This document shows positions 25,678 through 34,447 of a stretch of 64,000 nt of DNA, in pieces. Under the pieces are notes generated by a model, which saw only the letters and a program-made list of their open reading frames with translations, made no database searches and had not been told where the DNA came from. Made by a program: the position numbers and the translations under genes. Every line of letters begins with the position of its first letter. Positions within the stretch are counted from its first letter, which is position 1. This DNA is from Bacteroidota bacterium (GTDB lineage Bacteria > Bacteroidota > Bacteroidia > Chitinophagales > Chitinophagaceae): assembly GCA_023428755.1 (NCBI GenBank), contig JAEYWX010000027.1, positions 1 through 64,000 on the forward strand, read 5' to 3'.

Positions 25678-25871
25678 CCTCCCCACCACTGAGAAGAGCT
25701 TAAGACACCGACGGATGTACATGAACGATAAAGTGAAAATTGTTGGAATCCATTGCATTTTGCAAAGCTGAACCTATAAGGGACTGATTGCATACTTATT
25801 CATTTATATGTTTAGTCAGATAAGGCCGCCATTTTTTTTAACAGATCATAGAAAAATATCGCTTTTAGGTA

Positions 25872-25903
25872 TTGCAACCTAAATATTGTTTTTTTTATAT
25901 TTG
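25872..25903 (+). promoter_or_regulatory. Promoter TTG-N21-TATATTTG
   Basis: TTG (25872-25874) and TATATTTG (25896-25903) are separated by 21 nt, close to the Bacteroidota consensus, and lie 75 nt before the lipoprotein start. The 301-bp gap 25678-25978 contains nothing else that I can recognise, apart from the AGGTATTGCAACCT near-palindrome that includes the TTG. Confidence 0.55.
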
Positions 25904-25978
25904 TTTACATCTTAACCGGAATATCCTGACACAGCGGTCATTCTGAAGGTAAGGGCTAAAATTGAAAAACAAACACTT

Positions 25979-26706
25979 ATGAAATGGCTTAATCTTTCTA
26001 TCATTCATCTTTTTATTTACTCACTATTCCTTGTTGGCTGCTCAAAAGAAAACAATTCACCAATTGAAAATGAAAACACTTCTACCCCTGTGAGAAGCAG
26101 TGGAGTAAAAGACATCGCTTCAAAACAAAAAACTACTCTCAAAGTCAAACCAATTTCGATTAAAGAACTCGCCAAAATTGCAGATAAACTCAAAAACAAA
26201 AAAAGACAACTAATGTTACTGGAAGAACAACGGAATATTTTGAAGATATCCCTATCGATGAAAACACTCCAATAATTCAAGATGAATAAGAAATCAGAAC
26301 CATTATCAATCCTTTAGTTGAAAACGGACGTCAAGTCTACAACGAGCTTTTGGCTACTGCCATGAATAGTCCAGAGTGGCAGTTAGAATCTGAAGAAGAC
26401 AAACAAGCCATGTTGAACTTCACAGATGACTCACAGTTTTGTGACTTAGCACTGATTTATTCAACCACACAAGTGTCTAGCATTGAAGATATCACGGCCG
26501 CCCGAATAAGCACTGATATTATTAAAGATTGCGTTGGTCTTGCTATTGGCGTTGATGCAATTAAAGGGTTAATTAGCAATACTACTGCTTTAATGACCGT
26601 TCAGGGAACTATACAAATATTAAAAACAATAGGAAAGCGATATCTTAGTTATCTTGGAATCGCTTGGATGATTTGGGACTTTGTTGACTGTATTTCACAC
26701 TTTTAA
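25979..26706 (+). pseudogene. Disrupted lipoprotein gene with hydrophobic C-terminus
   Basis: The start encodes a lipoprotein signal (MKWLNLSIIHLFIYSLFLVGC). The frame is correct to about residue 75, then leaves frame at a run of seven A (26198-26204). In the +1-shifted frame it continues TNVTGRTTEYFEDIPIDENT to a stop TAA at 26287. After that the same frame continues EIRTIINPLVENGRQVYNEL, SPEWQLESEEDKQAMLNFTD, and ends with a hydrophobic tail ISTDIIKDCVGLAIGVDAIK ... YLGIAWMIWDFVDCISHF. Restoring one base and the stop codon would give a single lipoprotein of about 240 aa. As it stands two short open frames remain (25979-26275 and 26350-26706, TTG start). The tail, two cysteines in a long amphipathic hydrophobic stretch, is bacteriocin-like. 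Confidence 0.65.
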
Positions 26707-26716
26707 ACTGCTAAAT

Positions 26717-27004
26717 ATGACAGGCATAGATAAAGATATTGATTCTACAAAAACAATTAAGAGTGTAATAATCACTTCAACAGTAGTTTGTTATATCATT
26801 TTCTCAATCATTAAAAGGTGGGGAAATAACGAACAACTATTTTGGATACCTCTTGTATTAACCTTAGCAAATGTTGCTATCCTTTTAGAAATTATTTTTA
26901 CTCAAAAAAAAGGTCAGATAAAAGATAAATTCTGGCTATATCATCAAACACTTCTAAACCTGATCCTCGCAACACTTGTTGTTTCATTTTTGTACAACTG
27001 GTAG
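26717..27004 (+). CDS. Small three-helix membrane protein
   Basis: This 95-aa protein has three predicted transmembrane helices: IITSTVVCYIIFSIIK, LFWIPLVLTLANVAILLEII and LLNLILATLVVSFLYNW. I start it at ATG 26717 instead of the upstream TTG that overlaps the previous gene. It follows the broken lipoprotein gene by 10 nt. A small multi-helix membrane protein directly downstream of a secreted peptide with a hydrophobic tail is the classic layout of a bacteriocin immunity gene, but this is inference and no family is recognised. Confidence 0.6.
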   Translation: MTGIDKDIDSTKTIKSVIITSTVVCYIIFSIIKRWGNNEQLFWIPLVLTLANVAILLEIIFTQKKGQIKDKFWLYHQTLLNLILATLVVSFLYNW

Positions 27005-27337
27005 CTCTATTTTTTTCATCTTTTTAAACACTGCAGGGTAAGTAATCTGCAGTGTTTTGATTTTCACTACTAAATCCTCCATCCAACAGATCTCGGGTTT
27101 AAGCCAGATCAGGAATTATAGAAAGAGATGATTGATTTTCTGGATCACAAACGATGTCGTCACAACTAATTCTATCAACACCATTTTTTTCTTCACACGA
27201 GTATTAAGTTCACATATTTTTAATCACTCATCGCTCAACATTCATCCCTACTGCCCCATTCTTTTCTTCCATTTATCAATCATTTTATAATATTGTGCCG
27301 CCGATGTCCGCTAAAAACCGGCTAGTTTAACCAACTT
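27005..27337 (+). terminator. Terminator at 27026-27060 in a gene-free gap
   Basis: AAACACTGCAG (27026-27036) pairs with CTGCAGTGTTT (27047-27057), followed by TTGATTTT, a good terminator for the membrane protein gene. The remaining 275 bp to topA contain no frame or repeat that I can support. TAATATTGTG near 27290 is a poor -7 candidate. Confidence 0.8.
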
Positions 27338-29950
27338 ATGGCTAAGAATTTATTGATAGTAGAGAGCCCTGCCAAAGCAAAAACGATTGAAAAGATCCTT
27401 GGAAAAGACTTCGAGGTGAAGAGTTGCTATGGCCATATCCGTGACCTGGAAAAAGACGAGATGGGCATTGATGTAAACAACAATTTTGAACCCCGTTATA
27501 TTGTACCCGACGAAAAAGAACGGGTGGTAAAAGAACTGAAATCGCTGGCCAAGAAAAGTGATGAAGTATGGCTGGCAACGGATGAGGACCGTGAAGGAGA
27601 AGCCATCAGCTGGCATTTGTGCGAAGTGTTGGGCCTCGATCCGTATAAAACAAAACGTATCGTTTTCCATGAAATTACCAAGCCCGCTATTCAAAAAGCG
27701 GTGCAGAATCCCCGCACGGTAAATATGGACCTGGTAAATGCCCAGCAGGCACGCCGTATCCTCGACCGTATTGTGGGTTTCGAACTCAGTCCTGTGCTTT
27801 GGCGCAAGATGAGCATGCGCAACAACCTCAGCGCAGGCCGTGTACAGAGTGTGGCTGTGCGTTTAATTGCCGAACGTGAACGGGAAATCAACGCATTTGC
27901 TGCTACGTCTTCGTTTAAAATAGAAGCAGTGTTTACAGCCAAAGACCTGAGCAACCGTAACGTAACCTTTAAGGCTGAAGGAAAGAAACAAAATGCAGCA
28001 GAAGATGCAGAAAAGTTTTTGAACAGCTGCAAAGGCGCTACCTATAAAGTAGCAGACATTCAGGTGCGTCCGGGTAAAAAATCTCCGGCACCACCGTTTA
28101 CCACTTCTACCCTGCAGCAGGAAGCGAGCCGTAAGCTGGGTTATAGTGTAAGCCGTACCATGCAGCTGGCACAGAAGCTGTACGAAAGTGGTAAGATCAC
28201 CTACATGCGTACCGACAGTGTGAATTTGAGTGATACTGCATTGGCTGATTTGACAAAGACCATTAAAGGCATGTATGGCGATAAGTATCATCAGTTCCGC
28301 AAGTACAAAAACAAAAACGAAAGTGCACAGGAAGCACACGAAGCCATCCGCCCTACCTACATGGAAAATACAACGGTGGATGATGCGGATCTGAAACGTT
28401 TGTACGAACTCATCTGGAAACGTACCATGGCCAGCCAGATGGCTGATGCAGAACTGGAACGTACTACAGCAAACATTTCCATCTCTACCAATAAAGAAGA
28501 ATTAAAAGCCGAAGGTGAAGTATTGAAGTTTGATGGCTTTTTAAAAGTGTACCGTGAAGACAAAGATGATGACGACATCAATGAAGACGAACTGCAGGAA
28601 GGCATGTTGCCACCGTTAACTGTTGGCATGAGTTTGCCCTTGAATGAAATGAATGCGGTGGAACGTTTCACCCGTCCTGCTCCCCGTTATACGGAAGCAT
28701 CGCTGGTAAAGAAACTGGAAGAGCTGGGTATCGGTCGTCCTTCAACCTACGCTCCTACTATTTCTACTATTTTGAAAAGAGGTTATGTAGAGAAGCGAGA
28801 TAAAGAAGGAACGCCGAGAGATTTTCGTGTATTGCAGCTGAAGAATGATAACGTAAGCAAGAGCATGCAGCAGGAAAATACCGGTGCTGAAAAATCGAAA
28901 TTATTCCCCAGCGATTTAGGTTTGGTGGTTACCGACTTTTTGAAACAGCATTTTGATGATATTATGGATTACGGCTTTACAGCCAAGATCGAAAATGAGT
29001 TCGACGAAGTGGCCGAAGGCAAACTGAAGTGGAACAAAATGCTGCAGGAGTTTTACAAACCGTTTAAGAAAGATGTTGACAATACGATTGAAACTGCAGA
29101 ACGTATTAAAGGCGAGCGAGAGCTTGGCTCCGATCCTGTAAGCGGTAAAAAAGTAGTTGCCCGTATGGGTCGCTTTGGACCAATGGTTCAGATCGGCGAT
29201 GCAAGCGAAGAAGAGAAACCTCGTTTTGCAGCCTTACGTAAAAATCAAAGTATTGAAACCATTACGTACGAAGAAGCAATGGATCTGTTCAAGCTTCCGC
29301 TTACGCTTGGCGAATACGAAGGTGAAGAAGTAAGCGTAAACGTTGGCCGCTTTGGACCGTATGTAAAGTTTGGCGAACAGTTTATTTCTATTCCACGTGG
29401 CGAAGAACCATTGGATGTAACGATGGATCGTGCCATTGAACTCATCAAAGAAAAACAAACTGCCGATGCACCGGTTGCCATGTTTGAAAACAAACCGGTT
29501 ACCAAAGGCAAAGGACGTTTTGGTCCGTTCATTAAATGGGATGGGTTATTTATTAATGTACCGAAGCGGTATGACTTTGATCACCTGTCGCAGAATGATA
29601 TTAATGAGTTGATCGAAGCAAAAGTGGAGAAAGAAGCCAATCGTTTTATTGTTCGCTGGCCCGATGAAAATATTGCCGTTGAGAACGGACGTTGGGGACC
29701 GTTTATCCGCTTTGGTAAAAAGATGCTGAAGATCGATAAGAAGAAAGATGGTGAAAAATATACCACTGAAGAAGTAGCGCAAATGCCGGTGGAAGAAATT
29801 AAAAAAATGATCGTGGCACAAATGCCTGGTGCATTTGATAAACAAATCAAAGCAGCTGCAAAAAAAGCAGCTACGAAAAAGAAAGCGGCTGCACCGAAAA
29901 AAGCTGCAGCAAAGAAAGCAGCACCGAAAAAAGCTGCAAAGAAGAAATAA
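27338..29950 (+). CDS. topA: DNA topoisomerase I
   Basis: This 870-aa type IA topoisomerase relaxes negative supercoils. It has an N-terminal Toprim domain (LLIVESPAKAKTIEKILG, then DEDREGEAISWHL with the metal-binding DxDxE) and the catalytic domain with active-site tyrosine in ITYMRTDSVNLSD. There are four C-terminal repeats of the GRFGP type (RMGRFGPMVQIGD, VGRFGPYVKFGEQ, KGKGRFGPFIKWDG, NGRWGPFIRFGKK), which replace the zinc ribbons of E. coli TopA. The last 50 or so residues are a Lys/Ala/Pro tail resembling histone H1. The YcxB-like gene follows after 6 nt. Confidence 0.97.
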   Translation: MAKNLLIVESPAKAKTIEKILGKDFEVKSCYGHIRDLEKDEMGIDVNNNFEPRYIVPDEKERVVKELKSLAKKSDEVWLATDEDREGEAISWHLCEVLGLDPYKTKRIVFHEITKPAIQKAVQNPRTVNMDLVNAQQARRILDRIVGFELSPVLWRKMSMRNNLSAGRVQSVAVRLIAEREREINAFAATSSFKIEAVFTAKDLSNRNVTFKAEGKKQNAAEDAEKFLNSCKGATYKVADIQVRPGKKSPAPPFTTSTLQQEASRKLGYSVSRTMQLAQKLYESGKITYMRTDSVNLSDTALADLTKTIKGMYGDKYHQFRKYKNKNESAQEAHEAIRPTYMENTTVDDADLKRLYELIWKRTMASQMADAELERTTANISISTNKEELKAEGEVLKFDGFLKVYREDKDDDDINEDELQEGMLPPLTVGMSLPLNEMNAVERFTRPAPRYTEASLVKKLEELGIGRPSTYAPTISTILKRGYVEKRDKEGTPRDFRVLQLKNDNVSKSMQQENTGAEKSKLFPSDLGLVVTDFLKQHFDDIMDYGFTAKIENEFDEVAEGKLKWNKMLQEFYKPFKKDVDNTIETAERIKGERELGSDPVSGKKVVARMGRFGPMVQIGDASEEEKPRFAALRKNQSIETITYEEAMDLFKLPLTLGEYEGEEVSVNVGRFGPYVKFGEQFISIPRGEEPLDVTMDRAIELIKEKQTADAPVAMFENKPVTKGKGRFGPFIKWDGLFINVPKRYDFDHLSQNDINELIEAKVEKEANRFIVRWPDENIAVENGRWGPFIRFGKKMLKIDKKKDGEKYTTEEVAQMPVEEIKKMIVAQMPGAFDKQIKAAAKKAATKKKAAAPKKAAAKKAAPKKAAKKK

Positions 29951-29956
29951 AAGTAT

Positions 29957-30502
29957 ATGATTGAATTACAGTACACTCCCAATTTAGAGGATTTTATTGA
30001 GTTCAACCTTTTTCACAACTGGACTTCCCCTGAAAAAAGAAAATCCAGGGTAAATTATTATCTGCAAACAATCTTTTGGGCTATTGTTCCTGTAGCCCTT
30101 TACTTTGTGTTAAACAGCTTGTTTTTAAAATTTGACAACCTGGATTTTGCAATTATTATTTATGTAAGTGTGTACTCAATTTACATGTTGTTTCTCCTGT
30201 TTAACTTAAAAAAAGCATTTTCCAGAAATGCCATACTCTTCTATTCAGATAAATTGAATAAGTCATTTTTAGAAGAAACAATAATTGAGATTGGTGATGA
30301 TGAAATAAGGGTTAATCAGAAAACAGCTTGTGTGAGATATTCTAATGAGGCAATAGTTAAAGTAGCAAAAAACAAAGAAGCATTCTATTTATATGTAAAC
30401 TCCATACAAGCCCTTATTATTCCCAAAAGAGCAATAAACACCCCTGAAAAAAGGGATGACATTGAAAACTACTTGCGTAGTTTGAAGATCAACATCATTT
30501 AA
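29957..30502 (+). CDS. YcxB-like membrane protein
   Basis: This 181-aa protein has two central transmembrane helices (FWAIVPVALYFVLNSLFLKF and FAIIIYVSVYSIYMLFLLFN). They lie between an N-terminal DFIEFNLFHNWTSPEKRKSR and a C-terminal YcxB-like beta domain (TACVRYSNEAIVKVAKNKEA, then LYVNSIQALIIPKRAI). Family members are of unknown function. It starts 6 nt after topA and may be cotranscribed. The ORF is AT-rich compared with topA. Confidence 0.8.
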   Translation: MIELQYTPNLEDFIEFNLFHNWTSPEKRKSRVNYYLQTIFWAIVPVALYFVLNSLFLKFDNLDFAIIIYVSVYSIYMLFLLFNLKKAFSRNAILFYSDKLNKSFLEETIIEIGDDEIRVNQKTACVRYSNEAIVKVAKNKEAFYLYVNSIQALIIPKRAINTPEKRDDIENYLRSLKINII

Positions 30503-30649
30503 ACATTACATACATCTTGACTTGTCTTAACAAGTCAGTTTCACTTAAAAGAGTCATTCAACCGATTGCACAAACTGTCATTTTCAATAACACTCATTCA
30601 TTAGCCTTTCTCAAATAGAAAAACCGATTATTAACACCCCTTCTACCTC

Positions 30650-30657
30650 TATCTTTG
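30650..30657 (+). promoter_or_regulatory. -7 element TATCTTTG before the TonB receptor
   Basis: TATCTTTG followed by CGGC fits TAnnTTTG and lies 22 nt before the ATG at 30680. The same octamer with a following G/C occurs twice in the divergent promoter at 54.1 kb. There is no cobalamin-riboswitch-like leader, since the space to the start is too short. Confidence 0.6.
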
Positions 30658-30679
30658 CGGCGATTATAAACTTAAAACG

Positions 30680-32608
30680 ATGAAACTGCTAAAAATCTCA
30701 CTCTCGAGTCTAGTGCTCTTGAGTGCTTATTCCAATGGTAATGCACAGGAAAAAGAAATTGAACTGGATCCCATTACCATCACAGCTTCCCTTACTCCCG
30801 TAAGCGCTTCAAAGACCGGTCGTAATATTTTAATTATAAAAGGTGATGCATTGCAAAAACTTCCCGTGCAGTCGATTGATGAACTGCTGCGGTATGTGCC
30901 AGGTGTGGAAGTACAAAGCCGTGGACCAATGGGTGCACAAGCCGATATTACCATTCGTGGTGGCACGTTTCAACAGGTGCTGGTGATTCTCGATGGCATC
31001 CGTTTAAATGATCCGTTAACAGGTCACTTCAGTGCATACATTCCCATCTCGGCTGCTGAAATTGATCGTATTGAAGTGTTGAAAGGTGCTTCATCGGCCA
31101 TTTATGGTACAGAAGCAGTGGGTGGTGTGGTGCACATCATCAGCAAAACTTTTGCTGCCAGGAAACATACAAACGGACACAAAATCAATGCACAATTAAC
31201 CGCCGGCGATTATGGTTTATTCAATGTGCAGGCAGGTGCATTCATACACGAAAAAAATACAACTGCATCTGTTGGTGTATTAACCAACAATACACAAGGC
31301 CAGCAACTGCGTGGCACCAAAGGTTATTTCAACCTCACTACCATTTCTGCGTCTGTAAAACAGGCGCTATCAGAAAATACAAGTATTGCTTATCGTTTTG
31401 GATATGATGACCGTGATTTTAATGCACAGAATTTTTACACTGTAACACCACTTGATTCGGCAACAGAATCAGTGATCAGTCGTTGGCATCATCTTAAATT
31501 CATGCACAAAAAAAACAAACATAGTTTTTCGTTTGATGCAGGTTACAAACAGGCCGATGATGTGTATCGCTTCCGCAAAGCTGTGAGTGCAAACGTAAAC
31601 AACTCATCGTTGTTGCAGGCACTCGCCGTTCACGACTATGCGATCAATGACAATGCTACGTTTACATCCGGTGTGCAATTCATCAGCCGAAGAATTACGT
31701 CGAACGACAGAGGCAATCATGAAGTAGCAAATGCAGGAGCATTTGTTGTATTGAATCAAAAGATCGGTAAAGCGTTGCAGTTGAATCCTGCATTGCGTGT
31801 TGACTGGAACGAACGTTCCGGCTGGGAAATCATTCCGCAACTGAATGCATCGTATCGTTACGAATCGTTTTTGTTCAGAGGAAGTATTGGCCGCACAACA
31901 AGAGATGCTGATTTTACAGAACGCTTCAATAACTATCAACGTAATCCGGTACCAACCGGTCAGCGTATTGGAAATCCTGATCTCATTTCCGAATCATCTT
32001 TGAGTTATGAAGTGGGTGCTGATTACTATATCAACTCTTCATTAAAAATTTCAACAACCTGGTTCGAACGTTTCCAGCAATCGCTGATTGATTATGTTGC
32101 TACCCCCTATGCGGATATGCCACGACAGGTAAATCTTGTACCCGGCGGTAATTATTTACTGGCCAACAATATTGATAAAGTAAATACAACCGGTATTGAA
32201 ACCGATATTCAATACACACATCAATTCAGCGAAAACCATTCATTGGCAGGCGGACTTGGTTTTGTGTGGATGCGCAGCCGTAGCAGCGATACCATTCCCT
32301 CGCTTTATGTTTCCAACCACGCAAGAGAGCTGATCAATTTTAATGTAATGTATCGGTATAAAAAAATTGCTGTCAGCAGCAATGGATTATTCAAAGCAAG
32401 AAGACCACAAGCAGCAACAGCCGGACTTTCAGTTCCCGTTAGTGCCAATTATTTTGTGTTGAATACACGTGTTGATCTCTTTTTATTGAACGATAAACTG
32501 GGTGTATTTGTACAAGCAGATAATATTTTCAACCGTCGTTACAGCGATCTGCTTGGCAGCATTATGCCAACACGTTGGTTAATGGGCGGTGTAAAAGTGA
32601 ATTTGTAA
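30680..32608 (+). CDS. TonB-dependent receptor (BtuB/CirA-like)
   Basis: This 642-aa outer-membrane receptor has a signal peptide (MKLLKISLSSLVLLSAYSNG), the TonB-box-like start ELDPITITASLTPVSASKTG and a plug domain with IDELLRYVPGVEVQSRGPMG, ITIRGGTFQQVLVILDGIRL and IDRIEVLKGASSAIYGTEAV. The 22-strand barrel ends in YSDLLGSIMPTRWLMGGVKV. No carboxypeptidase-like N-terminal extension is present, unlike the receptor at 51 kb. Size and plug resemble vitamin B12 or catecholate siderophore receptors; the substrate cannot be told because no transport or riboswitch partner is adjacent. Confidence 0.9.
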   Translation: MKLLKISLSSLVLLSAYSNGNAQEKEIELDPITITASLTPVSASKTGRNILIIKGDALQKLPVQSIDELLRYVPGVEVQSRGPMGAQADITIRGGTFQQVLVILDGIRLNDPLTGHFSAYIPISAAEIDRIEVLKGASSAIYGTEAVGGVVHIISKTFAARKHTNGHKINAQLTAGDYGLFNVQAGAFIHEKNTTASVGVLTNNTQGQQLRGTKGYFNLTTISASVKQALSENTSIAYRFGYDDRDFNAQNFYTVTPLDSATESVISRWHHLKFMHKKNKHSFSFDAGYKQADDVYRFRKAVSANVNNSSLLQALAVHDYAINDNATFTSGVQFISRRITSNDRGNHEVANAGAFVVLNQKIGKALQLNPALRVDWNERSGWEIIPQLNASYRYESFLFRGSIGRTTRDADFTERFNNYQRNPVPTGQRIGNPDLISESSLSYEVGADYYINSSLKISTTWFERFQQSLIDYVATPYADMPRQVNLVPGGNYLLANNIDKVNTTGIETDIQYTHQFSENHSLAGGLGFVWMRSRSSDTIPSLYVSNHARELINFNVMYRYKKIAVSSNGLFKARRPQAATAGLSVPVSANYFVLNTRVDLFLLNDKLGVFVQADNIFNRRYSDLLGSIMPTRWLMGGVKVNL

Positions 32609-32619
32609 AGCAGTATGTT

Positions 32620-32690
32620 TATCCCCTCCCGGGAGGGGTTTCAGAGTGTTACATAGAAAAATGACAGAAGGGGTGGGTTATCAAAAACTC
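32620..32690. repeat. CCCTCCCGGGAGGG repeat element
   Basis: CCCCTCCCGGGAGGGG followed by TTTCAGAG lies 10-25 nt after the receptor stop and can act as a terminator stem. The following segment to GGGGTGGGTTATC has the layout of a widespread Bacteroidota intergenic repeat. A shorter relative with a GCCGGAGGGC core is at 43948-43972. Confidence 0.5.
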
Positions 32691-32749
32691 TCCCTTTCTT
32701 TTTATCCAAACTAATTTCAGGATATTTGCAATCTATTTAAAACGATTGT

Positions 32750-34276
32750 ATGCACGATTTTATCAAACAACTTGGAATTCAACAAACGAATGATGGCGTT
32801 TCAACCGGACTTAACTGGTTCACATCAACCGGCGAAACAATCACCTCCTTCTCTCCTGTTGATGGAAAAGAAATTGCTTCCGTTACTACAGCCGATAAAG
32901 CAACGTATGAAACAGTGATTGCAAAAGCACAAGCTGCATTTGCCGAATGGCGCACCTGGCCTTCACCAAAGCGTGGTGAAATTATTCGACAAATTGGTGA
33001 AGCATTACGTGCAAAGAAAGAACCGCTTGGTCGTTTAGTATCATACGAAATGGGAAAGAGTTTGCAGGAAGGTTATGGTGAAGTGCAGGAAATGATCGAC
33101 ATCTGTGATTTTGCGGTGGGCCTCTCCCGTCAACTGCACGGATTAACGATGCACAGCGAACGACCCGGCCATCGCATGTATGAGCAATGGCATCCATTGG
33201 GTATTGTCGGCATCATATCTGCTTTCAACTTCCCGGTAGCTGTATGGAGCTGGAATACCATGCTTGCTTGGATATGTGGCGATGTATGCATCTGGAAGCC
33301 ATCCGAAAAAACACCATTGTGCGGTATTGCCTGTCAACACATCGTTGCAGAAGTATTTGCAAAAAACAGTGTACCGGAAGGTGTAAGTTGTTTAGTGCAG
33401 GGCGGAAGAGAAGTTGGTGAATGGATGAGCCATGATACACGTGTACCATTAGTTTCTGCAACAGGAAGCACACGCATGGGTAAAGCAGTAGGTGCTGCCG
33501 TGGGTGAACGTTTGGGCAGAAGTTTATTGGAGCTGGGCGGTAACAATGCCATCATCATCAGTGAACATGCTGATCTCAATATTGCCATCCGTGGTGCAGT
33601 GTTTGGTGCGGTTGGAACAGCCGGTCAACGTTGTACCACAACCCGTCGTTTAATTATTCATGAAAGCATTTATGATACGGTAAAAGAAAAACTGGTTGCT
33701 GCTTACAAACAATTAAGCATTGGCGATCCGTTGAACGTAAGCAATCATGTTGGTCCGCTCATTGATACCGATGCAGTAAAAAATTATTTGCATGCTGTTG
33801 AACAATGTAAAGCAGAAGGTGGACATTTTGTTGTGGAAGGGGGGGTACTCGAGGGTGCTGGTTATGAGAGTGGTTGTTATGTAAAGCCTTGCATTGCAGA
33901 GGCGAAACCTCACCTTAAAATTGTGCAGCACGAAACCTTTGCACCCATCTTGTATTTGCTGAAGTATAAAACAATCGGTGAAGCCATTGCGATCCAAAAC
34001 GGTGTTCCACAAGGTTTATCTTCCTCCATCATGACGCTGAACCTGCGGGAAGCAGAACAATTCCTGTCTGTTGCGGGCAGCGATTGCGGCATTGCCAACG
34101 TAAACATTGGTACAAGCGGTGCGGAGATTGGCGGTGCATTTGGTGGTGAAAAAGAAACCGGCGGCGGTCGTGAAAGCGGCAGCGATGCCTGGAAAAATTA
34201 TATGCGCCGTCAAACCAATACCATCAACTACTCAACTAATCTCCCTCTGGCTCAAGGAATTAAGTTTGATATTTAA
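32750..34276 (+). CDS. ALDH7-type aldehyde dehydrogenase (aminoadipate semialdehyde-like)
   Basis: This 508-aa NAD-dependent dehydrogenase has catalytic cysteine in GTAGQRCTTTRR and base glutamate in SLLELGGNNAIII. The cofactor site is ISAFNFPVAVWSWN with IWKPSEKTPL. The C-terminal GGGRESGSDAWKNYMRRQTN is a hallmark of the antiquitin (ALDH7A1) family, which oxidises alpha-aminoadipate semialdehyde in lysine catabolism. Length is normal. No other lysine-degradation gene is adjacent, so the pathway assignment rests on family only. It is transcribed alone from a region with a weak GATATTTG -7-like box. Confidence 0.9.
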   Translation: MHDFIKQLGIQQTNDGVSTGLNWFTSTGETITSFSPVDGKEIASVTTADKATYETVIAKAQAAFAEWRTWPSPKRGEIIRQIGEALRAKKEPLGRLVSYEMGKSLQEGYGEVQEMIDICDFAVGLSRQLHGLTMHSERPGHRMYEQWHPLGIVGIISAFNFPVAVWSWNTMLAWICGDVCIWKPSEKTPLCGIACQHIVAEVFAKNSVPEGVSCLVQGGREVGEWMSHDTRVPLVSATGSTRMGKAVGAAVGERLGRSLLELGGNNAIIISEHADLNIAIRGAVFGAVGTAGQRCTTTRRLIIHESIYDTVKEKLVAAYKQLSIGDPLNVSNHVGPLIDTDAVKNYLHAVEQCKAEGGHFVVEGGVLEGAGYESGCYVKPCIAEAKPHLKIVQHETFAPILYLLKYKTIGEAIAIQNGVPQGLSSSIMTLNLREAEQFLSVAGSDCGIANVNIGTSGAEIGGAFGGEKETGGGRESGSDAWKNYMRRQTNTINYSTNLPLAQGIKFDI

Positions 34277-34447
34277 GGAGCTGTTAACAGACGTTCTGCC
34301 TTTTCCAAACGACTTATCTGCAGCCACTGTTGTAAAAAAGAGCAGTGGCTGCGATCATTAAAAAAATCTGCAAAATGTGGGTAAACGGTATGTTTATTTG
34401 CCCAACAAGCTGCAATTTTACAAATCGTTTAAAATCAGAAAAAACAT

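Noticed and set aside
30503..30679. Riboswitch before the BtuB/CirA-like receptor
   Set aside because: The -7 box leaves a leader of only about 15 nt and there is no cobalamin-box-like sequence in the gap.
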